DNA of 64,000 nucleotides from CAZLMG01 sp964560765 (lineage in GTDB: Bacteria > Bdellovibrionota_B > Oligoflexia > Oligoflexales > CAZLMG01), in NCBI GenBank assembly GCA_964560765.1, contig CAZLMG010000004.1:161949-225948 (forward strand), read 5' to 3'. Of this stretch, positions 57,588 through 64,000 are shown piece by piece (position 1 is the first letter of the stretch; each line of letters opens with the position of its first letter). The notes below the pieces were generated by a model. The model was not told where the DNA came from. It was given only the letters and a program-made list of their open reading frames with translations, and did not search any database. The translations under genes were made by a program, and so were the position numbers.

Positions 57588-58145
57588 ATGTCGAGCAAAT
57601 CGAAACTATGGCAGTGGGCCGTTTACCTATTTACCAACATGGTTGTCATAACTGCCTGTGTATCCACCACCCCGAGCGAGAAACTTCCTCCTCTACAGAC
57701 CGTGGCAAAGGTCGATCTTGATCGCTACCTGGGCACTTGGTACGAAATCGCAACCATCCCGATGCGCTTCCAGAAAGGGTGTTTCGCTACCCAGGCCGAA
57801 TATGAACGCCGGGACGATGGCCAAATCTCGGTGACGAATTCTTGCCGCGACGGTAGCTTAGAGGCACCCTATCGATTTGCCCGCGGCCGGGCCCGGGTGA
57901 TAGACCGTCAATCCAACGCCAAGCTGGAAGTGACATTTTTTTGGCCATTTTGGGGCGACTATTGGGTTATTGAGCTCGCCGACGATTATAGCTATGCGGT
58001 CGTAGGACACCCATCGCGAAAGTATTTGTGGATCTTGGGTCGAAGTCCTCGCATGCAGCAAGAGATATACGACGTGCTGCTAGGGCGCTTGCGCAACGTC
58101 CACGGCTATCTAGTTGAGCAACTCGTGCGGACAGTGCATCCTTAA
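57588..58145 (+). CDS. blc: Blc-type outer-membrane lipocalin lipoprotein
   Basis: 185 residues, about the length of Blc. Lipobox VITA-C (Cys24). Lipocalin signatures are GTWYEIA (49-55) and, near 125-145, a DYWVIELADDYSYAVVG stretch followed by LWILGRSP. Blc-type lipocalins are anchored in the outer membrane and bind lipids or lysophospholipids. The LysR-type gene starts 12 bases downstream, possibly one transcript. Confidence 0.9.
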   Translation: MSSKSKLWQWAVYLFTNMVVITACVSTTPSEKLPPLQTVAKVDLDRYLGTWYEIATIPMRFQKGCFATQAEYERRDDGQISVTNSCRDGSLEAPYRFARGRARVIDRQSNAKLEVTFFWPFWGDYWVIELADDYSYAVVGHPSRKYLWILGRSPRMQQEIYDVLLGRLRNVHGYLVEQLVRTVHP

Positions 58146-58157
58146 AAGAGGAGTCGT

Positions 58158-59066
58158 TTGGCGGTGAGAAAGAGTGAACATATCACACCGTGGATCAACT
58201 ATCATCATCTGCTCTATTTCAAGACTATTGCCGAAGAAGGCAGCGTCTCGAAGGCGGCAGCGCGCCTACGACTAGGGCAACCCACCCTCAGTGCGCAGCT
58301 CAAGCAGTTTGAAGAGGCGCTGAAAGTCAAACTGTTCGACCGCGAGAAAAAGCGCCTCGTGCTCACTGAACAGGGAAAGGTCGCTCTCGATTACGCTCGC
58401 AACATTTTTAAGATGGGATCGGAGATGTATGAGGTGCTGCATGACCGGCATCTCCCCCAACGCGTCCAGCTGCACATTGGCTCCATCGATAGCGTCGCTA
58501 AACAGGTTGTCGCTCAGGTGGTCGAAAAGGCCATGAGCATCGCCAACTGTCAGGTTACTTTAACCGAGGGACGACCCGAGGAATTGTTGCGTGAGTTAAG
58601 CAGCCATCGCATCGATATTTTAGTCACAAATTTTGTCCCGACCGGGCTGTCCGCGAAAGGACTGTTTCATCGCGTCGTCACGCGCAAATCCGTTGGCGTG
58701 TTTGCGGCTCCAGCATTTAAGGCATTAAGAAAAGGTTTTCCTGAATCCATTTCCGGGAAGCCATTCATCGTGCCAACCTATGACAGTCGACTGCGCTACG
58801 ACCTCGATCACTGGTCGAAGGCTAACGAGATTACGATTGATATTGTGGCCGAGGGTCAGGATATCGCTGTGAAGAAGCTACTTGCCATTCAGGGGATTGG
58901 TCTTTTGCCTGTCGCCGCTCACACCGTCATGCGACAGGTGCTGGCGGGCGAACTACTTAAAATTGGTGACTTGCGGAATGTTTTTGAAGAGCTGGTTCTG
59001 GTAACCGCGCAACGTCGCATTGAAAATCCCGTGGCCGCCAGACTGATCAAGTCGTTCAACATATAG
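58158..59066 (+). CDS. nhaR: NhaR-type LysR-family transcriptional regulator
   Basis: 302 residues from a TTG at 58158, with GAGGAG 6 bases upstream. An N-terminal helix-turn-helix (WINYHHLLYFKTIAEEGSVS, then RLRLGQPTLSAQLKQFE) matches NhaR, the LysR-type activator of nhaA and other Na+/H+ stress genes. The effector domain extends to the end. It is read toward the HPF/carbonic anhydrase operon (59221), with an A/T-rich region and a palindrome between. Direct control of that operon is inference. Confidence 0.85.
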   Translation: MAVRKSEHITPWINYHHLLYFKTIAEEGSVSKAAARLRLGQPTLSAQLKQFEEALKVKLFDREKKRLVLTEQGKVALDYARNIFKMGSEMYEVLHDRHLPQRVQLHIGSIDSVAKQVVAQVVEKAMSIANCQVTLTEGRPEELLRELSSHRIDILVTNFVPTGLSAKGLFHRVVTRKSVGVFAAPAFKALRKGFPESISGKPFIVPTYDSRLRYDLDHWSKANEITIDIVAEGQDIAVKKLLAIQGIGLLPVAAHTVMRQVLAGELLKIGDLRNVFEELVLVTAQRRIENPVAARLIKSFNI

Positions 59067-59100
59067 ATTATAGCGATGAAGTATTTACTGATTATCTATT

Positions 59101-59106
59101 TATAAT
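59101..59106 (+). promoter_or_regulatory. TATAAT -10-like hexamer upstream of the HPF operon
   Basis: Perfect TATAAT in an A/T-rich stretch, 115 bases before the 59221 start. No good -35 at the right spacing, so an activator may be needed. Confidence 0.4.
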
Positions 59107-59158
59107 ATCGACTCATTCCTCCGTATAGTAGCTGATGAATGTCGCGGATGGCCTAGGC

Positions 59159-59173
59159 CTGGCATGATGCCAG
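59159..59173 (+). promoter_or_regulatory. Perfect palindrome CTGGCAT-g-ATGCCAG, possible operator
   Basis: Lies between the TATAAT and the start codon of the HPF-like gene, downstream of the LysR-type regulator gene. Candidate binding site for a dimeric regulator. Confidence 0.4.
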
Positions 59174-59220
59174 CGAAAGCCTCCAAAAGAGTCACTACTC
59201 ATTTATGATACGGAGGTCTC

Positions 59221-59604
59221 ATGGTTCACGTTATCTTTCGGAATCTGGAACCCTCGGCATTTGCCAGAACCCTGGTGAAAGACCGCCTGTCGCACACCAT
59301 CGAACGGTTTCCTGATCTTCAGGAAAGCCGGATCAACGTCACGCTCAGCATGGAAAATTCGCCGCAGCAGGCAGGCCCCGATCTCTTTCGCGTCCGCATT
59401 CGTATGGCGGGGGGCAGGTACAATGGAGTTATCCTGCAAAAGACAGCTTCGAATTTGTTTGTGGCGTTGGCAGCGGCCGACGATAGCCTGCTGGAGCGAT
59501 TGAATCGCTTTAGCGATCGGGTTCGAGTCAAAAAGCGGCAACAGGCTCGTCGGTATCGTCAACCTGAGGATAATCAATCAGCAGAAGAGGGAGTGACAGC
59601 ATGA
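59221..59604 (+). CDS. HPF/RaiA-like ribosome hibernation factor
   Basis: 127 residues; GGAGG is 5 bases before the ATG. The sequence has the short beta-alpha-beta-beta-beta-alpha layout of the sigma-54 modulation/HPF family, with the Arg/Lys-rich C-terminal helix (LLERLNRFSDRVRVKKRQQ). Such proteins bind the 30S subunit and silence ribosomes. Its ATGA overlap with the carbonic anhydrase gene (59601) implies coupling. Confidence 0.7.
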   Translation: MVHVIFRNLEPSAFARTLVKDRLSHTIERFPDLQESRINVTLSMENSPQQAGPDLFRVRIRMAGGRYNGVILQKTASNLFVALAAADDSLLERLNRFSDRVRVKKRQQARRYRQPEDNQSAEEGVTA

Positions 59605-60248
59605 AGAACTTATTGCCTGGATTGCGAAAGTTTTCGGAAGAAGTGTTTCCGAATCAGAAAGATTTCTTTGCAAATCTTGCCTTGGGACAGAAGCCACATA
59701 CGCTGATGATCACTTGCTCAGATTCCCGCATCGACCCGAATCTGGTAACGCAAACTCAGCCAGGCGAAATATTTGTCGTGCGCAATGCGGGTAACATCGT
59801 ACCGCCCTACGGCGCGTCTCGAGGCGGAGAGGAGGCGGCGATTGAGTTCGCGGTCGATGGTCTCGGCGTCCACAATATCGTCATTTGCGGGCACTCCCAT
59901 TGCGGTGCCATGGCGGCTTTGGTCGGGAAAGTACGGCTAACTGGCTTGCCTTCGGTGGAATCGTGGCTATGCCACGCTGAGTCGACGCGGCGCAGAGCCA
60001 TGAAGCTTTCGTCAGATCCGGATTTATCGAAAGTGGTCGAAGAGAACGTAATCGTCCAAGCCGACAATCTCAAGACTCATCCCGCCGTCTCGGCCGCATT
60101 GCGCGAGAACCGGGTGCGGATCTTTGGCTGGGTCTATAACTTTGAGGACGGCTCGATCGGCATATACGACCCTAAGCGGCGACGATATCAGGCGTCAAAC
60201 GAAGTCAGAGACGAGATGGCGGAAGACGCAGCGCGGTTCGCGCTGTAG
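59601..60248 (+). CDS. Beta-class carbonic anhydrase
   Basis: 215 residues, typical for a beta-carbonic anhydrase. Zinc-ligand motifs are CSDSR (Cys39, Asp41, Arg43) and GHSHCG (His98, Cys101), with RNAGNIVPPYGA between them. It interconverts CO2 and bicarbonate in the cytoplasm. The start ATG overlaps the HPF-like stop (ATGA), and the bestrophin-like gene follows after 15 bases, so the three form an operon. Confidence 0.95.
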   Translation: MKNLLPGLRKFSEEVFPNQKDFFANLALGQKPHTLMITCSDSRIDPNLVTQTQPGEIFVVRNAGNIVPPYGASRGGEEAAIEFAVDGLGVHNIVICGHSHCGAMAALVGKVRLTGLPSVESWLCHAESTRRRAMKLSSDPDLSKVVEENVIVQADNLKTHPAVSAALRENRVRIFGWVYNFEDGSIGIYDPKRRRYQASNEVRDEMAEDAARFAL

Positions 60249-60263
60249 TTAGAGGACTTGGCG

Positions 60264-61223
60264 ATGCTAGTTCAGTTGCGTTCGTTGGCAAAAACTTCGT
60301 GGTGGCCAGTTGCTCAGCCTCATCAGCTGGCAAACCATGGGGAGTCCAAACTCTTTCTGCGAACGGCGCTAGCATGGAGCGGTTCTGTAACACCGCAAGT
60401 CCTGCCCAGGGTGGCGTTTGCAGCCATTTATGCGACGACCACCCTGGCTCTCTGGCATATCTTTCCAGAAATGACCTTGCCGATGACTCCGTTTGAGTAC
60501 TCGGGGGCGATCTTGGGTCTCCTGCTTGTCATCCGGCTGAATGCCGGTATCGACCGCTGGTGGGAGGCGCGGAAGCTCTGGGGCAACATCGTCAACCAAA
60601 GTCGAAATTTAGCCATCATCGGCAGCCAATATTCGCCAGCCGCAGAGGTTGAGCGCATCAAGTTCTTGCGCTGGGTCGCGGTGTTTCCCCACGTCATGCG
60701 TTACTCCCTTCGGCGCGAAAACTCACTGCCGGATGTCAGTCGCTTGCTTGGAGCCGAGGAAGCGAGCCGCATTGCCTCCGCCCAGCACATGCCAACTTAT
60801 GTCGGCGCAAGATTAGCAAAGCAGCTGAGCGAACTCCGCGCCGCCGGACTAGATCAATTTGCCTTTCAAAGGGCAGAGCGCGAACGCGCACTTTTAATCG
60901 ATGCCATCGGCGCTTGCGAGCGAATACTAAACACGCCCATACCGCTCGTTCTGGCGATAAAGATCCGACGATTCATCACCATCTTTTTGATCTTTTTGCC
61001 CCTAGCGCTCTTTGAGCGGCTTGGCATCTTAACTCCGTTGATAACGGCTCTGGCGTCCTATCCATTGTTTTCATTGGACGAGATCGGCGCTGAATTGCAG
61101 AATCCGTTCTCGCCCAGAAATCTCAGCCATCTGCCGCTCGACACGATCTGCCGCAACATCGAAGGAAACGTGCTGAGTCTGCGTTCTGAAAGCCGCCTCC
61201 ACTCAGCATTGGGCAACGGTTAG
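60264..61223 (+). CDS. Bestrophin-family anion channel/bicarbonate-type transporter
   Basis: 319 residues; AGAGG is 8 bases before the ATG at 60264, and a TTG at 60258 is too close to it. Bestrophin/UPF0187 signature: RLNAGIDRWWEARKLWGNIV. Two clear hydrophobic regions near the N-terminus and two near 230-270. Bestrophins conduct anions including bicarbonate, so adjacency to carbonic anhydrase fits a bicarbonate-uptake or pH role. Confidence 0.88.
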   Translation: MLVQLRSLAKTSWWPVAQPHQLANHGESKLFLRTALAWSGSVTPQVLPRVAFAAIYATTTLALWHIFPEMTLPMTPFEYSGAILGLLLVIRLNAGIDRWWEARKLWGNIVNQSRNLAIIGSQYSPAAEVERIKFLRWVAVFPHVMRYSLRRENSLPDVSRLLGAEEASRIASAQHMPTYVGARLAKQLSELRAAGLDQFAFQRAERERALLIDAIGACERILNTPIPLVLAIKIRRFITIFLIFLPLALFERLGILTPLITALASYPLFSLDEIGAELQNPFSPRNLSHLPLDTICRNIEGNVLSLRSESRLHSALGNG

Positions 61224-61248
61224 GTCAAATGCGAGTTTCATACCAAAG

Positions 61249-62397
61249 CTAGAAACCGATCACGTCCCAGTTACCCCCAAAGAACGATGGAACCCAATTC
61301 CACACAGTTCCCTGTGGCTCCCCTTGCTCCAAGTATGTAGTTGGCGGTCCCAGCGAACCAAGCTTGCCTTCACGCCAGCGTTTATAAGTGTCAACCGTCG
61401 CCTGAACTTCAGCAGTCCTACTTCCCGGTAATCCATGATTTTCCATAGCCTGATTGTTAATACACATTCCGGCACCAGTAACCACGCCTCCTAAAGTGGT
61501 GAAGCCGAAAATGGCGCCAGATGCGAGCTCGCCTCCTATACCACCTCCAAATATCTGAGAGGTCTTGTCATCAAATCCCCCAGCGCTGGCCAACTTCTGG
61601 CCAACAACCCCGCCCACAAATCCCACACCACCCCCCGCCAGCATTCGAACCCCCGGCGCGAACGGAGATTGCGGTCGGCCAGCTGCAGGAGGCATGGAAC
61701 CGCGAAGCTCATGATAATCTGGGTGCAGGACGTTCATATGAGGCGCTGAGTTCCAGTCCAAGGGGTCCACGCGCACTGGCATCGTTACACTGGGGCGCCC
61801 ATTCATCTCTTCAAGTCGCTTGAGAACGCTTACTATGTTATCAGGACTGTCGGGATGCAGCGGCAGTCCTCCCGTCATGTCCACCAGATTCGTTGGCCGG
61901 GATCCCGACAATGCTAATGTGGTCGTCGAGCGATTGTTAACGACGACCGGCTGTCCATTCATATAGTGGAACTCGACCTTAAAGTTGCCATTGCAAAGTT
62001 CGCCGGACTTTAGACGTGCGGCCACATCTGCAATCGACGCACCTTTAAAGAACCCATCTTTACCAAAATTGGGCGACACAGCCCGTTGGCCAAAAAACAC
62101 GCGAGTCGGCTTACCTTCGCCACTAGGCATCAAGTAGTAGCGGTCGGCTAGGCGATCAAATTCCTCTGCTAACTCAGGAGCTAGATTCTGCCGATAGTGT
62201 TCAGCGATGTAGTCAAAATAAGGGTCGCCGGCGCCGTTCACTACTCCTGAGCCGATCCAGGGCACGGCCGTTTCAAAATGCTGCGCGACACTTGGATTGC
62301 TGTTTGCGAGCGCCACTAAGGTAATCGCAAGAACAGACTGACGTGGACTCGACAGACGGGGAATACGCAAGCATCGCTGCAAGTGTCTTTGTTGCAT
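61249..62397 (-). CDS. Exported protein with a polymorphic-toxin-like central domain
   Basis: 382 residues from the ATG at 62397 (GAGAG upstream). The signal peptide has a long basic n-region and ends PSVAQ. The segment RAVSPNFGKDGFF, then LKSGELCNGNFKVEFHYMNG and PVVVNNRSTTTLAL recalls the 'R-x-S-x-x-F... x-G-x-(L)-x-NR-x-x-x-L' pattern of some polymorphic-toxin/ParB-like domains, by eye only. A Gly-rich region (GGGVGFVGGVVGQ, GGGIGGE) near the C-terminus is hydrophobic and may be membrane-active. Function unknown; single gene. Confidence 0.5.
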   Translation of the reverse strand: MQQRHLQRCLRIPRLSSPRQSVLAITLVALANSNPSVAQHFETAVPWIGSGVVNGAGDPYFDYIAEHYRQNLAPELAEEFDRLADRYYLMPSGEGKPTRVFFGQRAVSPNFGKDGFFKGASIADVAARLKSGELCNGNFKVEFHYMNGQPVVVNNRSTTTLALSGSRPTNLVDMTGGLPLHPDSPDNIVSVLKRLEEMNGRPSVTMPVRVDPLDWNSAPHMNVLHPDYHELRGSMPPAAGRPQSPFAPGVRMLAGGGVGFVGGVVGQKLASAGGFDDKTSQIFGGGIGGELASGAIFGFTTLGGVVTGAGMCINNQAMENHGLPGSRTAEVQATVDTYKRWREGKLGSLGPPTTYLEQGEPQGTVWNWVPSFFGGNWDVIGF

Positions 62398-62675
62398 ATC
62401 TACTCTCTGAAGCATGTGGAAAAGAAGGTACAATCCCTTGTGTGTGAGCAAGAAGCGCGCCTTGCGTGATCGCGTTCAGAGCAGCCCGCAAACCGCAGGT
62501 ATTTGGGCAACTTACGGAGGCAGGAATGACGTGACTCGCTGCCTATGAATTGGCGAGTTCATTCTCCAAATCAGACTTAACAAACCGAAATTAATCGTGA
62601 ATTACGATCATCGTAGCGCCAACATTGCGCTTCAGTAGAAGCGAAAATTAGCGCCGGCCAGTAAAAACTCTATAA

Positions 62676-63548
62676 CTACGGATTGGAAAAGATCGCCCCC
62701 ATCACGCCAAACAAGCCCGCAAAGGATTGATTTGTCGACATCTCATCCTGGTATGGTGTGAACTGGCGATTGTTGGGTGCGTAGCTACCTATAGCCCAAG
62801 TTCCAGGCACCGCGCTGGGGTTAGAGAAATTTGGGATGACACCAGTGTTAGCTTGCAAAACCTGACCACGAAAACTCTGATTACCACCTTGGCCAAAAAA
62901 TGGATCCTCGACCGCCGCTGGGTTTTGCGCAAACACGTTCGTATCCCAGAATGATGTCCAGCGCGTATCGTCGGTTTTTGCCTTGGGATTATAGATCACT
63001 TGCTTGTTGCCACTCACAAGATACTGACTATTTGTAGTTGCCAGCGGATCGGCAACAGGTTGACTAAAAATACCCCCAACCCACTGATTGTCTTTTTTGG
63101 TCATGCTATAGACTTGCGAGTTAGGCAAAGTGAACTTGCCACCAGAGTCCACACCCTTTTGCATCGTCCAAGTTTTGCTGCCGCCTTCAGCCCACCCACC
63201 GAAGTAGGAAGATGCCTTACCCTCAGCATTGTAGTACTGGTAGGTTTGTTTACCCTCTACGGTTACTGGCTTCCATTCGCCACCGCCTTCCGCCTTGATC
63301 GGCTTTTGCTCGGTGGCGGCTCCGTTCAGCGCAAATCCAGTCGAGTAACCAGCACCCGAATATGCAGGCACCTGCAAATGCGTTGGGGTTGCTTCAACCG
63401 CGGCGGGAGCCACCTCTTGCGCATTGGTGTTGTAGCCCCAGTCAGGGCTGCTACCGTTTAACTCGGGCAAAGATGGGCTTGCTGGTTTGCATGCAACGAG
63501 AGCGGCAAGACAATGCAAAAAAAGCGAAGCTCTAGTGATACTCGCCAT
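62676..63548 (-). CDS. Predicted lipoprotein, Gln/Asn/Gly-rich
   Basis: 290 residues from the ATG at 63548 (CTGGAGG upstream). Lipobox ALVA-C. The mature part is rich in Gly, Asn, Gln, Thr and Trp, with a repeated aromatic/Gly flavour (GGEWKPVTVEGKQTYQYYNA, GGNQSFRGQVLQ). It has no Cys after the lipid Cys. The C-terminus is hydrophobic (GLFGVMGAIF). No family recognised. Confidence 0.55.
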   Translation of the reverse strand: MASITRASLFLHCLAALVACKPASPSLPELNGSSPDWGYNTNAQEVAPAAVEATPTHLQVPAYSGAGYSTGFALNGAATEQKPIKAEGGGEWKPVTVEGKQTYQYYNAEGKASSYFGGWAEGGSKTWTMQKGVDSGGKFTLPNSQVYSMTKKDNQWVGGIFSQPVADPLATTNSQYLVSGNKQVIYNPKAKTDDTRWTSFWDTNVFAQNPAAVEDPFFGQGGNQSFRGQVLQANTGVIPNFSNPSAVPGTWAIGSYAPNNRQFTPYQDEMSTNQSFAGLFGVMGAIFSNP

Positions 63549-63846
63549 CGGCGCCTCCAGGTCGAAATTGCAAGACTCAGACTTCTGACTGCAGTTCTGC
63601 AATTTCTTAGCCCACAGCTAGCCTCCTGGCATCACCCCAAGATCATGGGAGATTGACCGCATGGTGCCGCGGTCGCCGGTGTTCGCTGGGCAGGTAGCAG
63701 ATATCAAAGACCCGGCATTCGCGAAAGTTTTCAGCGGGATGCCCCAGTCATGTGTACGATTTGTCGTAACAACACGGTCTTTTGCCAGCACTTTCGTTCC
63801 TACGAGCCGAAAATCTCGGTAGAAAATCTCGGTAAGGCATACTTAA
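63549..63846. other. 298-bp region without a supported gene
   Basis: Upstream of the 63548 lipoprotein, so its promoter should be here. A short minus-strand frame (63748-63981) has no ribosome-binding site and overlaps the transposase in another frame. Confidence 0.4.
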
Positions 63847-63878
63847 ACTGGTGCCGTTAACTGTGCTTTGGGTACCCC
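63847..63878 (+). repeat. Possible IS1-like terminal sequence
   Basis: Sequence ACTGGTGCCGTTAACTGTGC followed by TTTGGGTACCCC. It begins just outside the transposase stop and matches 25 of 32 bases at 24383-24414. Confidence 0.45.
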
Positions 63879-63897
63879 CTAAGCGATCTGGGGTACC
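63871..63897 (-). terminator. Perfect 8-bp stem-loop over the transposase stop
   Basis: GGTACCCC and GGGGTACC with an 11-base loop containing the transposase stop codon (63879-63881). Likely a terminator of the element or part of its end structure. Confidence 0.45.
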
Positions 63898-64000
63898 ATC
63901 CCTTCCAGTCGCTGATTGTGGTAAACAATGTAGACATAGAGGATATCTTGCAGTTTTGGCACCAGCTTCGTTGTGCACCACGTGCGACGCGTGAGGCGCT
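63879..64000 (-). CDS. IS1-family-like transposase, C-terminal end (cut by the window)
   Basis: Only about 40 residues are visible, entering from the right edge and ending at TAG (63879). The reading RLTRRTWCTTKLVPKLQDIL followed by YVYIVYHNQRL resembles the C-terminal end of IS1-type DDE transposases (basic R-R-T/K-x-C-x-x-K stretch, then a helix with hydrophobic Y-x-x-Y/H-N). The catalytic residues are outside the window, so whether the gene is intact is unknown. Confidence 0.55.
   Translation of the reverse strand, partial: RLTRRTWCTTKLVPKLQDILYVYIVYHNQRLEGMVPQIA

Noticed and set aside
63748..63981. 77-codon minus-strand frame at the right edge
   Set aside because: A different frame of the same stretch gives an IS1-like transposase end with a proper stop, which explains the sequence better.
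1..64000. CRISPR arrays, rRNA, tRNA, prophage or origin sequences
   Set aside because: I looked for spaced direct repeats, conserved RNA gene sequences, DnaA-box clusters and phage structural genes and saw none.

Overview
The window looks like a piece of chromosome from a Gram-negative bacterium of moderate GC content with an outer membrane. My best guess is the Bdellovibrionota/Oligoflexia group. That guess rests on gene content, not on a phylogenetic marker: about 22 predicted lipoproteins, atypical type IV prepilin-like genes, RCC1-type beta-propellers and a DUF3516 helicase. Coding density is high, genes alternate strands freely, and I see no rRNA, tRNA or CRISPR. One 100-base run of N (2582-2681) is an assembly gap inside a hexamer microsatellite in a multihaem cytochrome gene.

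Layout. 1-3683: a 5'-cut hypothetical, a lipoprotein and a multihaem c-type cytochrome locus. 3711-6341: DEAH-type RNA helicase with a DUF3516-like tail. 6614-8807: prepilin-like gene plus a prepilin/RCC1 fusion. 8815-13430: small exported proteins, a DUF3185 membrane protein coupled to an outer-membrane-like protein, an RCC1 gene remnant and a transglutaminase-like protein. 13435-13966: debris of a hybrid sensor kinase. 14308-24387: mostly lipoproteins, including a three-repeat beta-trefoil, plus an RluA-type pseudouridine synthase. 24434-26947: truncated hipA, a HipB-like regulator and an orphan CheA-like kinase. 27284-36075: lipoproteins, PPK2, an LRR protein and a haemolysin III/PAQR protein. 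36540-51732: a DUF1554-like lipoprotein, two paralogous helical-repeat proteins, the 'PGYL' lipoproteins and a DUF1538 transporter with a PII-like partner. 52004-55508: two prepilin-like genes and an RCC1 lipoprotein. 55534-64000: lipoproteins, a Blc-type lipocalin, an NhaR-type regulator beside an HPF/carbonic anhydrase/bestrophin operon, two exported proteins and an IS1-like transposase tail.

The most interesting pattern is a prepilin/RCC1 module. Four prepilin-like proteins at two loci share a cysteine motif (LRxKxDCxxT-like) whose Cys lies exactly 53 residues after the predicted prepilin cleavage glycine. One is fused to a seven-repeat RCC1 propeller with a Cys pair in every blade. At the second locus the two prepilin-like genes are followed by a separate RCC1 lipoprotein with the same blade chemistry. 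A third, decayed RCC1 fragment lies at 11219-11650. I infer an extracellular pilus- or secretion-associated propeller display system.

A second pattern is a set of lipoproteins with a conserved short 'PGYL' motif behind the lipid anchor and different beta-propeller-like C-termini (RCC1, FG-GAP, other repeats), so the cell surface seems to be built from interchangeable propellers. A third is the ion/bicarbonate theme: DUF1538 protein with a multi-module PII-like protein, and HPF with carbonic anhydrase and bestrophin beside an NhaR-type regulator.
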